Positions 15,848-25,600 of a DNA stretch of 32,154 bases are shown here, in pieces. The DNA is taken from assembly GCF_001368795.1 (NCBI RefSeq), contig NZ_LN831199.1, positions 319,351 through 351,504 on the forward strand, written 5' to 3'. Position 1 is the stretch's first letter; each line of letters begins with the position of its first letter. The notes below the pieces were generated by a model that searched no databases, was not told the DNA's origin, and worked only from the letters and a program-made list of their open reading frames with translations. The stretch comes from Paenibacillus ihuae. GTDB taxonomy: Bacteria > Bacillota > Bacilli > Paenibacillales > Paenibacillaceae. Both the position numbers and the translations under genes were made by a program.

Positions 15848-17239
15848 ATGCCTGAAGTTAGCGAGCAAAGCATAGGCCTTATGCTGGCCGAGCACAGACA
15901 ATTTTTTGACAGCAGGGTGACCAGGGAGACGGCCTTCCGGCTCCGTCAGCTGCAGAAGCTGGGAGATGCCATCCGCAGGCACGAATCCCGGATCATCGAG
16001 GCGCTGAATCAGGATCTGCACAAAAGCGAGTTCGAAGCCTACGCCACGGAAATCGGCTTCACGCTGGACAGCATCGGCTATATGATGAAGCATCTCAAGC
16101 GGTGGATGAAGCCCGTTAAGGTCCAATCTCCACTGCACATGTTTCCGTCGAAAAGCCTGATCATCAGTGAGCCTTACGGCACCGTACTCATTATCGGGCC
16201 ATTCAATTACCCGTTCCAGCTGCTGATCGAGCCGCTGATCGGGGCTATCGCCGCCGGCAACTGTGCAGTTCTGAAGCCGTCAGAGAGCACACCGGCCGTT
16301 TCGGCCGTGATCGAGGAATTGATCAAGGAAACCTTCGAGCCCGGCTATATCCGGGTAGTGCAGGGCGAGAAGGAAACGACCAATCTGCTGATCCACGCCA
16401 AGTTTGACTATATTTTCTTCACCGGCAGCGTGCCCGTCGGCAAAATTGTCATGGCAGCAGCCGCCAAGCAGCTGGTTCCCGTCACCCTGGAGCTGGGCGG
16501 CAAAAGCCCGGTCATTGTCGATAAAACGGCCAATCTGGAGACGGCTGCCAAGCGGATCGTCTGGGGGAAGCTAATCAATGTCGGGCAAACCTGCATCGCA
16601 CCGGATTACCTGCTGGTCCACAAGGAGGTTGCCGCAGAGCTGATCACCCTGATGAAGCAATCCATCAGAGCCTTTTACGGAGAGAATCCCTCTAGCAATC
16701 CGGATTACGGGCGGATCGTGAATGAGCGCCAGCTGCAGAGAATTGCCGGAATGATCGAAAAGGACCGCTCCAAGATTATTGCGGGCGGCACCGTTCTGCC
16801 GGAGGATCTGTACATTGAGCCTACCTTGCTCTACCCCGCCGCTTGGAGTGACGCCGCGATGGAGGATGAAATCTTCGGGCCCGTGCTGCCGATTATCGAA
16901 TTTGGCCGGCTGGAGGAAGCGATCAGCAGCATCAATCAGCATCCGAAGCCGCTGGCCCTCTATCTGTTTACCGAGGACAAGCAGGTGGAGCAGCAGGTAC
17001 TGGGCAGTGTATCCTTCGGGGGAGGCTGCGTGAATGATACCATCAGCCATGTCGCCAGCTCCCGCCTGCCGTTTGGCGGTGTCGGCAATTCCGGCATCGG
17101 CGGGTATCACGGCAAGCACAGCTTTGACTTGTTCTCCCACCGCAAGAGCATCGTCAAAAGAAGCTCAAGGGTCGATTTCGGCATTGTGTACCCGCCTTAC
17201 GGCAATAAGATTAAGCTGGTGCGCAAGTTATTGAAGTAG
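15848..17239 (+). CDS. aldehyde dehydrogenase (class 3-like)
   Basis: A 463-residue NAD(P)-dependent enzyme oxidising aldehydes to acids. The general base Glu is in VTLELGGKSPVIVD and the nucleophilic Cys in NVGQTCIAPDY. The nucleotide-binding region is GTVLIIGPFNYPFQLLIEPLIGAIAAGN and FFTGSVPVGKIVM. The short length and IAPDY motif place it with the YwdH/ALDH3 branch (fatty or aromatic aldehydes) rather than the 490-500-residue betaine-aldehyde type. The start at 15848 (MPEVSEQ) lies 7 bases after GGAGGG (15835-15840); an upstream in-frame TTG at 15833 overlaps that site and is rejected. The basic C-terminus (NKIKLVRKLLK) might contact membrane. It is the middle gene of a Crp/Fnr, dehydrogenase, RidA operon. 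Confidence 0.93.
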   Translation: MPEVSEQSIGLMLAEHRQFFDSRVTRETAFRLRQLQKLGDAIRRHESRIIEALNQDLHKSEFEAYATEIGFTLDSIGYMMKHLKRWMKPVKVQSPLHMFPSKSLIISEPYGTVLIIGPFNYPFQLLIEPLIGAIAAGNCAVLKPSESTPAVSAVIEELIKETFEPGYIRVVQGEKETTNLLIHAKFDYIFFTGSVPVGKIVMAAAAKQLVPVTLELGGKSPVIVDKTANLETAAKRIVWGKLINVGQTCIAPDYLLVHKEVAAELITLMKQSIRAFYGENPSSNPDYGRIVNERQLQRIAGMIEKDRSKIIAGGTVLPEDLYIEPTLLYPAAWSDAAMEDEIFGPVLPIIEFGRLEEAISSINQHPKPLALYLFTEDKQVEQQVLGSVSFGGGCVNDTISHVASSRLPFGGVGNSGIGGYHGKHSFDLFSHRKSIVKRSSRVDFGIVYPPYGNKIKLVRKLLK

Positions 17240-17279
17240 AGGAGCCTGAGAATATTTCAATGGAGAGTGAGGGGATACG

Positions 17280-17663
17280 ATGGAGCGCAAACAGGTATTT
17301 ACAGGTTCGCCTTGGGAGTCCGTTGTAGGCTATTGCCGGGCTATCCGCGTCGGGAACCGAATTGAGGTAGCCGGAACTACGGCTATGCGGGATGGAGAGG
17401 TTGCCTTTGAAGACAATCCTTACGGGCAGACCAAATTCATTCTGCAGACGATTGAGAAAGCACTGAATGAACTCGGCGCTGACCTCTCTCAGGTTGTCAG
17501 AACAAGAATGTTTGTTACGGATATCTCGAAGTGGGAGGAATACGGCAAAGCGCACGGTGAATTCTTCAAAAATATCCAGCCGGTCGCGACCATGGTTGAG
17601 GTCAAGGCGCTTATCGATCCCCGGCTGCTGATTGAAATTGAAGTGGAAGCTGTTGCACAGTAA
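17280..17663 (+). CDS. RidA/YjgF-family protein lacking the catalytic Arg
   Basis: A 127-residue small trimeric-type protein. RidA-family landmarks are VGNRIEVAGTTAM, TKFILQTIEKALNELGADLSQVVRTRMFVTDIS, and the C-terminal VEVKALIDPRLLIEIEVEAVA. Canonical RidA enzymes, which deaminate reactive enamines and imines, carry an Arg in the PAR-xx-VEV motif. Here the matching segment reads QPVATMVEV, with Ala in place of that Arg, so it probably belongs to a non-deaminase Rid subgroup. The ATG at 17280 follows GAGGGG. It lies 40 bases after the aldehyde dehydrogenase and before a terminator, as the last gene of that operon. Confidence 0.9.
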   Translation: MERKQVFTGSPWESVVGYCRAIRVGNRIEVAGTTAMRDGEVAFEDNPYGQTKFILQTIEKALNELGADLSQVVRTRMFVTDISKWEEYGKAHGEFFKNIQPVATMVEVKALIDPRLLIEIEVEAVAQ

Positions 17664-17679
17664 AGCTAGGAACACCAAA

Positions 17680-17714
17680 AAGCGGCTATCCTGATCCGGA
17701 ATAGCCGCCTTTTG
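17680..17714 (+). terminator. bidirectional terminator between RidA-family and GGDEF/EAL genes
   Basis: Arms GCGGCTAT (17682-17689) and ATAGCCGC (17701-17708), with a TCC/GGA extension into the loop, are flanked by AAAAA on the left and CTTTT on the right. Confidence 0.8.
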
Positions 17715-17764
17715 GGTAAGTTTAAACTCTGTCCATGTGATTGAATTCTCCCTGAATTCCCGCC

Positions 17765-20719
17765 TCAGCCGGCACGTCTGCCCTTTACCCAGTCCGCCAC
17801 ATCCTGCTGCGGAATCGGCTTGCTGATGAAGTAGCCCTGGATTTTGTCACAGCTGGTCCGTTCCAGAAAGGCGAGCTGTTCCGGAGTTTCCACGCCTTCG
17901 GCAGTGACGTTCAGCCCCATGTCATGTCCGATCGTGACGATGGACCGGGCAAGTGACATGTTGTTAGGGGTATCGATACTGTCGATGAACGACTTGTCGA
18001 TCTTCAGAGTCGTGATCGGCAGCTGCTTCAAATAACTGAGTGAGGAATAGCCTGTCCCGAAATCATCCAGGGCGATGCCGATCCCCATCTCCTTCAGCGA
18101 CTCCAGCTTCGTGCTGATTGCTTCAAAGGATTCCATGAAGATGGACTCCGTAATCTCCAGCTCCAGGTATTCCGGAGGCAGGCCGGTTTCCTGCAGAATC
18201 CCCAGTACCATATCTGTGAAATCATCCAGCATCAGCTGAATCACTGAAATGTTCACCGAGATATGATAGCCCTCATTGCCCTGTCCATGCAGATCCTTAA
18301 TAAACTGGCAGGCCGTACGGAGCACCCATTCCCCGATCGGCACAATGAGCCGGCAGTCTTCGGCGATCTTAATGAACGATAGCGGGGAAACAAAACCAAG
18401 CACCGGACTGTTCCAGCGGATCAGGGCCTCAAACCCCCAGATTCCACCCGAAGCGGTATCCACCAGCGGCTGATAGTGCAGCGTCAGCTCATGATTGGCG
18501 ATAGCATTCCGGAGATGCGATTCAATCACCATGCGTTCATCAAAATGCTGCTGCATATCCCGTCCGTAGATGACATACGTCCCTTTACCTGCTTCTTTTG
18601 CTTTATACATCGCAATATCCGCATTCTTCAGCAATTCCTCTGCATTGACCCCATTGTCCGGATATTGGGCTATTCCGATACTTGTGGAAATATGTACAAT
18701 GCTGTCGTCAAGCTGGAACGGCTCCCTAAAACCCTGCACCAGGGAATCCGCGTAGGCAGTCACTTCTGCATAACCCTTGCTGTCCTGGAACAGAATGACG
18801 AATTCATCACCGCCAAACCGGAAATGCCTGCTGCGGCTATCTGACAGTTCCAGCAGCCGCTCGCCAACCTTCACCAGCAATTCATCCCCAAAGGTATGGC
18901 CCATCGTATCATTAATATATTTGAAATTATCGATGTCGAGGAAGAACAGCGCCGCGTGCCCGCCCGAATGTTCCTTGATGAACTGCTCCAGCGCTTCAGT
19001 CAGGGACAGGCGGTTCGGCAAGCCGCTGAGCACATCGTTATAGGCCAGCTGCCGGTACTTCTCTTCACTGTTCTGCAGCAGTTCCTGGTTCTCCACCACT
19101 TTGTTGTACTGCTCCATCAGCTCATCCTGCAGTGCCGTAAGCTCCTCGTAGGTAGACTCCAGCTCCTGATAACTCATCTGCAGCTTGCTCTCGTATGCTT
19201 TGCGGTCCGTGACATCAACCATGGAGCCGGCAAAACGGACGAAGCCGCCGCTGTTATTGCGCAGTACCTTGCCCCGGGCCTGGAACCACTTATATTCTCC
19301 CGATTTGCTCCGCATCCGGAATTCACTGTAGTAATAAGAGGTTCGGCCCTCCAGATGCTGGGTGCGCTGGCGGTTCTCCTGATCTGCATCCTCAGGATGG
19401 ATGAGATCTCTCCATCCGCCATGACCTTCACCTACTTCATCCCGCTCATATCCGAGCAGCTCATACCAGCTGTCAGAGAAATAGTAGACCATGGTCGACA
19501 TATCGACATCCCAGATAACCGCATCCGAGGCATAGGTCGCCAGATCGAAGCGCTCGTTGCTTTTCTCCAGATTATTGCGGATCCGTTTGACAAGCTGTAC
19601 GTAAAACAACAGGATTAGAATAAAAGCCAGCAAGACCGCAAACGCGGCGATGATACTGAGCACCAGCTCCTTATACGTCTCATAGAAGGAAAAGGGCTTG
19701 TTAATGACTTCGCTGCCCTCCGGCAGCTTTTTCAGGGACACATGGAACCGCTGCAGTTCATTGTAATCAAAAACATCGCGCACGCTGCTGTCATTGACGA
19801 CCGGGATATTGTCCGGGCGCTCCCCCTGCAGAATCCTCACAGCCAGGTCGGCTGCCGTCTGCCCCTGAATTAATCCGCTAATCAGACTTCCCCCAAAAGC
19901 TCCGTGATTTAAGCCGAAATCATAGATATGGTATACCGGAACACTGCTGCTTTTGCCCAGCTCACTTGAGAACCGGTCAAATTCAGCCGTTCTTCCGGTC
20001 GAGTCACTAAAGTATGTAGTCATTAGCACAATACTGTCTGATGGAAGGGCCGAGACTTGATCTATAATCTGTTGTCTGGAGAGGCGATTCATCGGATATA
20101 GCTGCAGCTCCGGGTAAAGTGACGAAATCTGGTCCATCACCATTTGGCCGGTGGAGAGTCCGCTTTCCGTATTGTCATACAAGACATATACTTTACGGAG
20201 AGACGGATTGATTTCCAGCGCCATTTGAACCGTATGGACAGGATTAATCTTTTCGATGACACCAGTAATATTATTTAAATCATGCAAACCTTCCACACCC
20301 AGTTCGTTAATGCCGCTGAATATGACCGGTGCGTTATCCAAAAGTTCTTGGCGGTATTTAATGGCGAAGTTCAGTGCAGCATCATCCGTCGTAATAATGG
20401 CGTCAATATGCATCGATTGATACTTGAGCTTGATCGTCTGATAGAACTGCTTGAGGTTGTCATTGCCGGGGTAACGTTTCCAATCCATATACTCACTGTA
20501 GATCACAGGCTGCTCGGCTGCACTCTTGAGCGTCTCTTCAATGCCGGCCCCCTGATCGTCTGTCCAGGCAAACCCTTTATGATAGGAATGCAGTACAAGC
20601 ACATTCTTAGGCGGCAGTTCCTCTGCACTGGCAGACGCCGGCTGATAAAGGAACCCATACAGCATAAGAAATAACAGGAAGCCCTTGAATACCTTGAGAT
20701 GAGTTTTTCTTAAGCCCAT
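17765..20719 (-). CDS. membrane sensor with ABC-substrate-binding-like, PAS, GGDEF and EAL domains
   Basis: A 984-residue protein. A signal peptide covers residues 1-30 (ends ASASAEE). A periplasmic region of about 300 residues resembles ABC_sub_bind proteins (NVLVLHSYHKGFAWTDDQGAGIEETL). One membrane helix lies near 348-374, a PAS domain near 386-508, and a short coiled coil near 508-545. A GGDEF domain (motif FRFGGDEF near 634) is followed by an EAL domain to the end (EALIRW near 763, EITES, LDDFGTGYSS near 888, TAEGVET). Both catalytic motifs are intact, so it could both make and degrade c-di-GMP. The inhibitory RxxD site before GGDEF is absent (DSRS). I chose ATG 20719 because GGGAG lies 7 bases upstream and the signal peptide starts there; the frame is open to 20833. 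The 288 bases between this start and 21008 contain no gene I can support. Confidence 0.9.
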   Translation of the reverse strand: MGLRKTHLKVFKGFLLFLMLYGFLYQPASASAEELPPKNVLVLHSYHKGFAWTDDQGAGIEETLKSAAEQPVIYSEYMDWKRYPGNDNLKQFYQTIKLKYQSMHIDAIITTDDAALNFAIKYRQELLDNAPVIFSGINELGVEGLHDLNNITGVIEKINPVHTVQMALEINPSLRKVYVLYDNTESGLSTGQMVMDQISSLYPELQLYPMNRLSRQQIIDQVSALPSDSIVLMTTYFSDSTGRTAEFDRFSSELGKSSSVPVYHIYDFGLNHGAFGGSLISGLIQGQTAADLAVRILQGERPDNIPVVNDSSVRDVFDYNELQRFHVSLKKLPEGSEVINKPFSFYETYKELVLSIIAAFAVLLAFILILLFYVQLVKRIRNNLEKSNERFDLATYASDAVIWDVDMSTMVYYFSDSWYELLGYERDEVGEGHGGWRDLIHPEDADQENRQRTQHLEGRTSYYYSEFRMRSKSGEYKWFQARGKVLRNNSGGFVRFAGSMVDVTDRKAYESKLQMSYQELESTYEELTALQDELMEQYNKVVENQELLQNSEEKYRQLAYNDVLSGLPNRLSLTEALEQFIKEHSGGHAALFFLDIDNFKYINDTMGHTFGDELLVKVGERLLELSDSRSRHFRFGGDEFVILFQDSKGYAEVTAYADSLVQGFREPFQLDDSIVHISTSIGIAQYPDNGVNAEELLKNADIAMYKAKEAGKGTYVIYGRDMQQHFDERMVIESHLRNAIANHELTLHYQPLVDTASGGIWGFEALIRWNSPVLGFVSPLSFIKIAEDCRLIVPIGEWVLRTACQFIKDLHGQGNEGYHISVNISVIQLMLDDFTDMVLGILQETGLPPEYLELEITESIFMESFEAISTKLESLKEMGIGIALDDFGTGYSSLSYLKQLPITTLKIDKSFIDSIDTPNNMSLARSIVTIGHDMGLNVTAEGVETPEQLAFLERTSCDKIQGYFISKPIPQQDVADWVKGRRAG

Positions 20720-21007
20720 AAGTACACTCCCATTCATCGATCCCAAAGTAAAAACCGGAAGATTTCGACAATAATTAATTCGTTGAAACCCTTCTTCCAT
20801 CCTCTTTTGCTTGAAAAAAGCGTTAACATTCACTGTGTCTGGGCTATGCTACCTAATAATAGGACTGTCTGCTTTAATTATATGGGCAAACGCTGATTTT
20901 TGAAATCATTAATAGGATGAATAAGGCCAGTCCTGGATAGACACTGCGCCGGCATCCACGTTAGAATTATTTTGTTAAGATCCGCTTAGGGACAGGAGGC
21001 TGATATT

Positions 21008-21985
21008 ATGCCTACAATTAAAGATGTAGCACTAAAGGCAGGCGTTTCGGTTACCACCGTATCCCGGGTGCTCAACAACAGGGGGTATCTAAGCGAGGAA
21101 CTGAAGAAAAAGGTTCTGCTGGCGATGGATGAATTGAACTACCGGCCTAATGAGCTGGCCCGTTCGCTCAGCCGTTCAAGGTCCAATATTATCGGACTGA
21201 TCATCCCCCATGTCTCGCATCCCTTCTTCGGTGAACTTACGGGCTATATTGAGGAGCATGCCTACCGTAACGGCTGCAAGCTTCTGCTCTGTAATTCCTG
21301 GCAGGATAAACACAAGGAACTGGAATATATCGATATGCTGCGATCCAGCCGGGTGGACGGGATCATTATGGGCAGCCATACACTGGAGGTAGAGGCCTAC
21401 CAGCAGATGAATCTGCCCCTGGTCACCTTTGACCGGCAGATCTCACCCGATATTCCTTATGTGTGTTCAGATAACTACCTTGGCGGCCAATTGGCTACGA
21501 CGTTATTAATTGAAAAAGGCTGCAGGAATATCGCCCATATCGGCGGACATCCCGGCCTGAATATATTATCAGGGCTCCGTGCGGAGGCTTTTGCCAATAC
21601 CGCAGCTGCACATCATATTCAGCATACTTTACTGCATACGGATGATAACAGCTTTGATGTCGCAGCGTATGAGCGGCTGCTTGCGCAATTGTTCCGTGAA
21701 CAGCCCGGCATTGACGGGATCTTTGCCGGCAGCGATATGATCGCCGCCTATGCCCTTAAGGCCTGCATGGAGCGCGGCAGACGGGTACCCGGGGATGTGC
21801 GGATTGTCGGCTATGACGGCATTGCGCTGCGCAATATGCTCGGACTTCCGCTCAGCACGATCCACCAGCCCATTGAAGCGATGGGCAAGCTGGCCGTGGA
21901 GTTAATTATCCGGCAAGTGCATGGAGAGAGCGTCTCCGCAGAGTACATACTGCCTGTTGAGCTGGAAGAAGGCGCTACGACATAA
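21008..21985 (+). CDS. LacI-family transcriptional regulator (orphan)
   Basis: A 325-residue repressor. The N-terminal HTH is TIKDVALKAGVSVTTVSRVLNNRGYLSEELKKKVLLAMDELNYRPNELARSLS with a hinge helix. The rest is a periplasmic-binding-protein-like sugar-sensing domain (IIGLIIPHVSHPFFGELTGYIEE, GCRNIAHIGGHPG, GIFAGSDMIAAYALKACMERGRRVPGDVRIVGYDG, LSTIHQPIEAMGKLAVELI). The start at 21008 lies 8 bases after GGAGG. No sugar gene is next to it: the upstream neighbour is the GGDEF/EAL gene and the downstream one a DinB protein. Its target may be the phosphorylase locus nearby or lie outside the window. Confidence 0.92.
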   Translation: MPTIKDVALKAGVSVTTVSRVLNNRGYLSEELKKKVLLAMDELNYRPNELARSLSRSRSNIIGLIIPHVSHPFFGELTGYIEEHAYRNGCKLLLCNSWQDKHKELEYIDMLRSSRVDGIIMGSHTLEVEAYQQMNLPLVTFDRQISPDIPYVCSDNYLGGQLATTLLIEKGCRNIAHIGGHPGLNILSGLRAEAFANTAAAHHIQHTLLHTDDNSFDVAAYERLLAQLFREQPGIDGIFAGSDMIAAYALKACMERGRRVPGDVRIVGYDGIALRNMLGLPLSTIHQPIEAMGKLAVELIIRQVHGESVSAEYILPVELEEGATT

Positions 21986-22140
21986 TAACTGCCTGGCCGG
22001 TTATATCAGAAGTCAGAAGCGCTATATCCGTCCACACCACAGCCTGTTTCGACAAAATATGAGTTTTAGTCGTCTACTAGGCAACCACTCCTATTTACTG
22101 GGAGCTGCACAACAAGATAAGTGAGAGGCAGTGATGATTC

Positions 22141-22599
22141 ATGACCGATTCTACAATTTCAGAACTGACGCGACTGTTGAGCGCTGTTCCCGAGGCTTTT
22201 GCCCGGGTTGATGCCGCAGACGCAGCCGCCCCCCGTCCGGGAGGCAAATGGTCCAAGCTGCAGCTGCTCGGCCATCTATGCGACTCGGCGCTTAACAATC
22301 TGTCCCGCTTTATCAAAGTGCAATACGAGCCTCAGCCGCTCAGCCTAGCCCTCTACGACCAGAATGAATGGGTAGCCGCCCAGCAGTATGCCGGCACCCC
22401 CCGGGAAGAGATCTTATCGCTCTGGATCAGTCTCAACCAGTCCGTCCTTCGGGTGATATCCGTTCTTTCCCCTGCCCAGCTTGAGCTTGTGTTCCTGCTT
22501 GAAACTGGAGAAACGGTCACCCTTCAGTGGCTGATTGACGATTATCTGAACCATATGAAGCATCATCTGGGACAGATCTTTCCCGATACGGAGTTATAG
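22141..22599 (+). CDS. DinB-family putative metal-dependent hydrolase
   Basis: A 152-residue four-helix-bundle protein of the DinB_2 type. The three-His metal-site pattern is visible as LLGHLCDSALNN near residue 45 and DYLNHMKHHLGQIFPD near the C-terminus. Between them are SRFIKVQYEPQPLSLALYDQNEWV and a helix-rich middle. Family members include thiol-dependent transferases and many proteins of unknown function; no reaction can be assigned. The ATG at 22141 is 12 bases after GAGAGG, a loose spacing; an in-frame stop is just upstream. It is 155 bases after the LacI gene and ends before a hairpin at 22639. Confidence 0.82.
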   Translation: MTDSTISELTRLLSAVPEAFARVDAADAAAPRPGGKWSKLQLLGHLCDSALNNLSRFIKVQYEPQPLSLALYDQNEWVAAQQYAGTPREEILSLWISLNQSVLRVISVLSPAQLELVFLLETGETVTLQWLIDDYLNHMKHHLGQIFPDTEL

Positions 22600-22638
22600 G
22601 GAATGCTCTTATACATCTAAATCGTGCCAGATAACAGC

Positions 22639-22678
22639 AAAGCCGCGGCTTCTCCCTTAAGGAGAATCGCGGCTTTAG
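22639..22678. terminator. hairpin terminator between convergent DinB and phosphorylase genes
   Basis: Arms AAAGCCGCGGCTTCTCC (22639-22655) and GGAGAATCGCGGCTTT (22661-22676) pair with a small internal mismatch. The T tails on both sides are modest. Confidence 0.7.
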
Positions 22679-22699
22679 GTTTGTTGTGTAACAGCTCCG

Positions 22700-25600
22700 T
22701 TATTTCCTGAGCAGCTCCAGGAGCATTTCCAGGGTCAGCTCTGAGGTTGAAGACAGCAGGAGATCCGCTTCGCCCAGCAGCTCCGCGCTGCCGATGCCTA
22801 CGGCTGTCATGCCGGCAGCCTTGATGGCGGCTATTCCCGCCGCTGCATCCTCCACACCAATGCAATTGCCTGGTGTTACTCCAAGCAACTCCGCTGCTGT
22901 CAGGAAGATTTCCGGGTCGGGCTTGCCCCTGCGCAGCCCGGCCGGATCGGCTATCGCCTGAAACCGGCGGGCAATGCCGAGCCGCTCCAGAATCAGCGGA
23001 GCATTCAGGCTGGCCGAGGCCAGTGCGGCATCAATGCCCCGCTGCTCCAGGGAATCCAGCAGCTCCGCGATACCCGGCAGCAGATGTTCTGGCGTGATGC
23101 TACCGATCATCTGCCGGTAGTGATCGTTCTTCTTCTCTGCCAGCCGAAGCCGCTCTGCTTCCGTTAACTTGAGACCGCTGCCCTCCAGCACAATATCCAG
23201 CGATTCCATGCGGCTAACCCCCTTCAGCCGTTCATTCTTCTCACGGCTGAAGGGGATGCCCAGCTCATCGGCCAGGGCTTGCCATGCCTGGTAGTGGAAC
23301 TCGGCAGAGTCGGTGATCACGCCGTCCAGATCGAAGATTACTGCCTCGAGCTGCCGGGCAAGCGGGACACTCACCGGTTCCTGCGGTAGCAGCGTTAAGA
23401 TCCGGTCTCTGTATTTGATCTGAAGGCTGGTGCCTTCCAGCAGAGTATAAACGGCTGCTCCGCTGTCCACGTAGATGTCCAGCAGCTGGCCGCGGACTGT
23501 AATCTTGAAGCGGTAGCTCTCCCACTGCTCCGGCAGCACCGGAGCAAAGCACAGCATCCCGTTATACTGCCGCAATCCGCCGAACCCGTTCACAATGGAC
23601 ATCCAGGAACCAGCCATGGCGGCCATATGCAGCCCGTCCTTGGCGTTGCGGTTAATGTCATCCAGATCCATCCGTACGGTGCGGTCGAAGTAGGCATACG
23701 CCCCGGCCAAATCGCCGATTTCTGCCGAGACGATGCTGTGAATGCAGGGCGACAAGGAGGAGTCATGTGTCGTCAGCGGCTCGTAGTACTTATAATTACG
23801 GATTTTATCGGCCAGGCTGAACTTGTCTCCGAGCAGGAACATCGCCATTACCAGATCCGCCTGCTTGAGCACCTGGTGGCGGTAGATCACCAGCGGATGA
23901 TAATTCAGCAGCAGCGGGTATTTATCGGCAGGCGTATTCTCGAAATCCCATTTCCGCTTCGTCAGGAACGTGTCATCCTGTGCATAGATGCCCAGTTCCT
24001 CGTCAAACGGAATAAACATCTTCCCGGCAGCTTCCTTCCAGCTCTCCGCCTCTTTCATGGACAGGCCAATCGCCTGCCGGAGCCGCTCGTAATCCTCCGG
24101 ATAGTGCTGCTCCAGCAGCCGGGCGGTCTCATAGGCATAGAGGAACTGGTCCTGGACCATCAGATTGGTGTAGGCATTGTTATTCACTATTGCCGTGTAT
24201 TCATCAGGCCCCGTTACGGCATCGATGCAGAAGGCTCCACCGCGCGCCGGATTGAAATGCCCGAGATCCAGCCAGAAGCGCGAGGTTTCGAAGAGAATCT
24301 CCGCCCCCTTACTGACCAGAAAACCAAGGTCGCCCGTCGCCTGCACATATTGCTTGAGCCCATAGGCGATATCTGCGTTGATATGTGCCTGGGCCGTACC
24401 CGCCGGGAAATAGGCGGAGTTCTCTTCGCCGTCTATCGTACGCCAGGGATACAGTGCCCCCTTCTGCGACATCACGGCGGCCCGTTCCCGTGCCTTGCCG
24501 AGTGTGGCATAACGGAATTCCAGGAGCGCCCGGCTGACAGCCGGCTGTGTGTACGTAAAGAACGGCAGCATGTACATTTCCGTATCCCAGAAGTAGTGGC
24601 CTTCGTACCCTTCGCCGGTCAGTCCCTTGGCGGCAATGTTTGTTACACCATCCCTGCCGGTGGACTGCAGCAGCTGAAACATATTGAAGCGGATGCCCTG
24701 CTGCAGTGCGGAATCGCCCTTGATCTCCACATCGGTATGTCCCCAAAACTGATCGAGATACGACTGCTGTTCATCCGCCAAGCTGCTGAAGCCACAGGTT
24801 TCAGCCATGCTGAGCACCTTAACGCTCCGGCTCTGCAGCTCCTCTTCCGGATAGTCCTTCGAGGTATGGTACGTAATATATTTGGTCAATGTCACGGATT
24901 CCCCGCTCTGCACCGCAGCTCCGTAACAGACCCAGATCCGCTGGCCGATGAGCTGCCGGCTCAGCTCACGGCCGGACTCCGCCTGCAGCCCGTGGCTTAC
25001 AGCCGTCAGCAGGGCAAACCGGGTATGCCGCGTCCGCTGCCGCATCCAGAGGATGTCCGCCGCTTCGTCATAACCAGCATCTTCCAGCAGCAGGCTGGGT
25101 TCGGCACTGCCCGATCCGAGCCGCGGGTCATCGCTGGCCTCGGTACGGGTAATCTGCCCGTCCAGTGCTGAGACAAACTGCAGCGTGCCGGAGAAATTCA
25201 GCGCCGTCACCTTGTATTCGATTGCAGCCAGGTGCTTGTGCTGCAGGGATACCATCCGACGGATCATAAGCAGCAGGCGGTGTCCCGCCGGAGATTCCCA
25301 TTCCACCTCGCGGTGCAGGATGCCGCTCTTCATATCCAGCCACCGCCGGTAGCGGTGCACGATCCCGCTGTCCAGCCGGAAGGTGTGTCCTTCAATGCTC
25401 AGCTCTATTATCCGCGCATCGGTCACATTGAGCATCGACTGGTTCCGCGCCGGGAGCCCGAAGGCCCCCTCGGGATATACAATCGGCTCAGAGTCATAGA
25501 AACCGTTCAGGTAGTTCCCGGCAACCGAGGTGCCGGCCGTTCCATGGTAGCCTTCCTCGAAGTTGCCGCGCATGCCGATATACCCGTTGCCGAGCGCAAA

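Noticed and set aside
20720..20833. N-terminal extension of the GGDEF/EAL protein
   Set aside because: It would bury the signal peptide 38 residues inside; the ATG at 20719 has a good ribosome site.
23627..25171. Open frame of 514 codons on the plus strand opposite the GH65 gene
   Set aside because: Long only because of the GC-rich third positions of the phosphorylase gene; no domain seen and no start signal.
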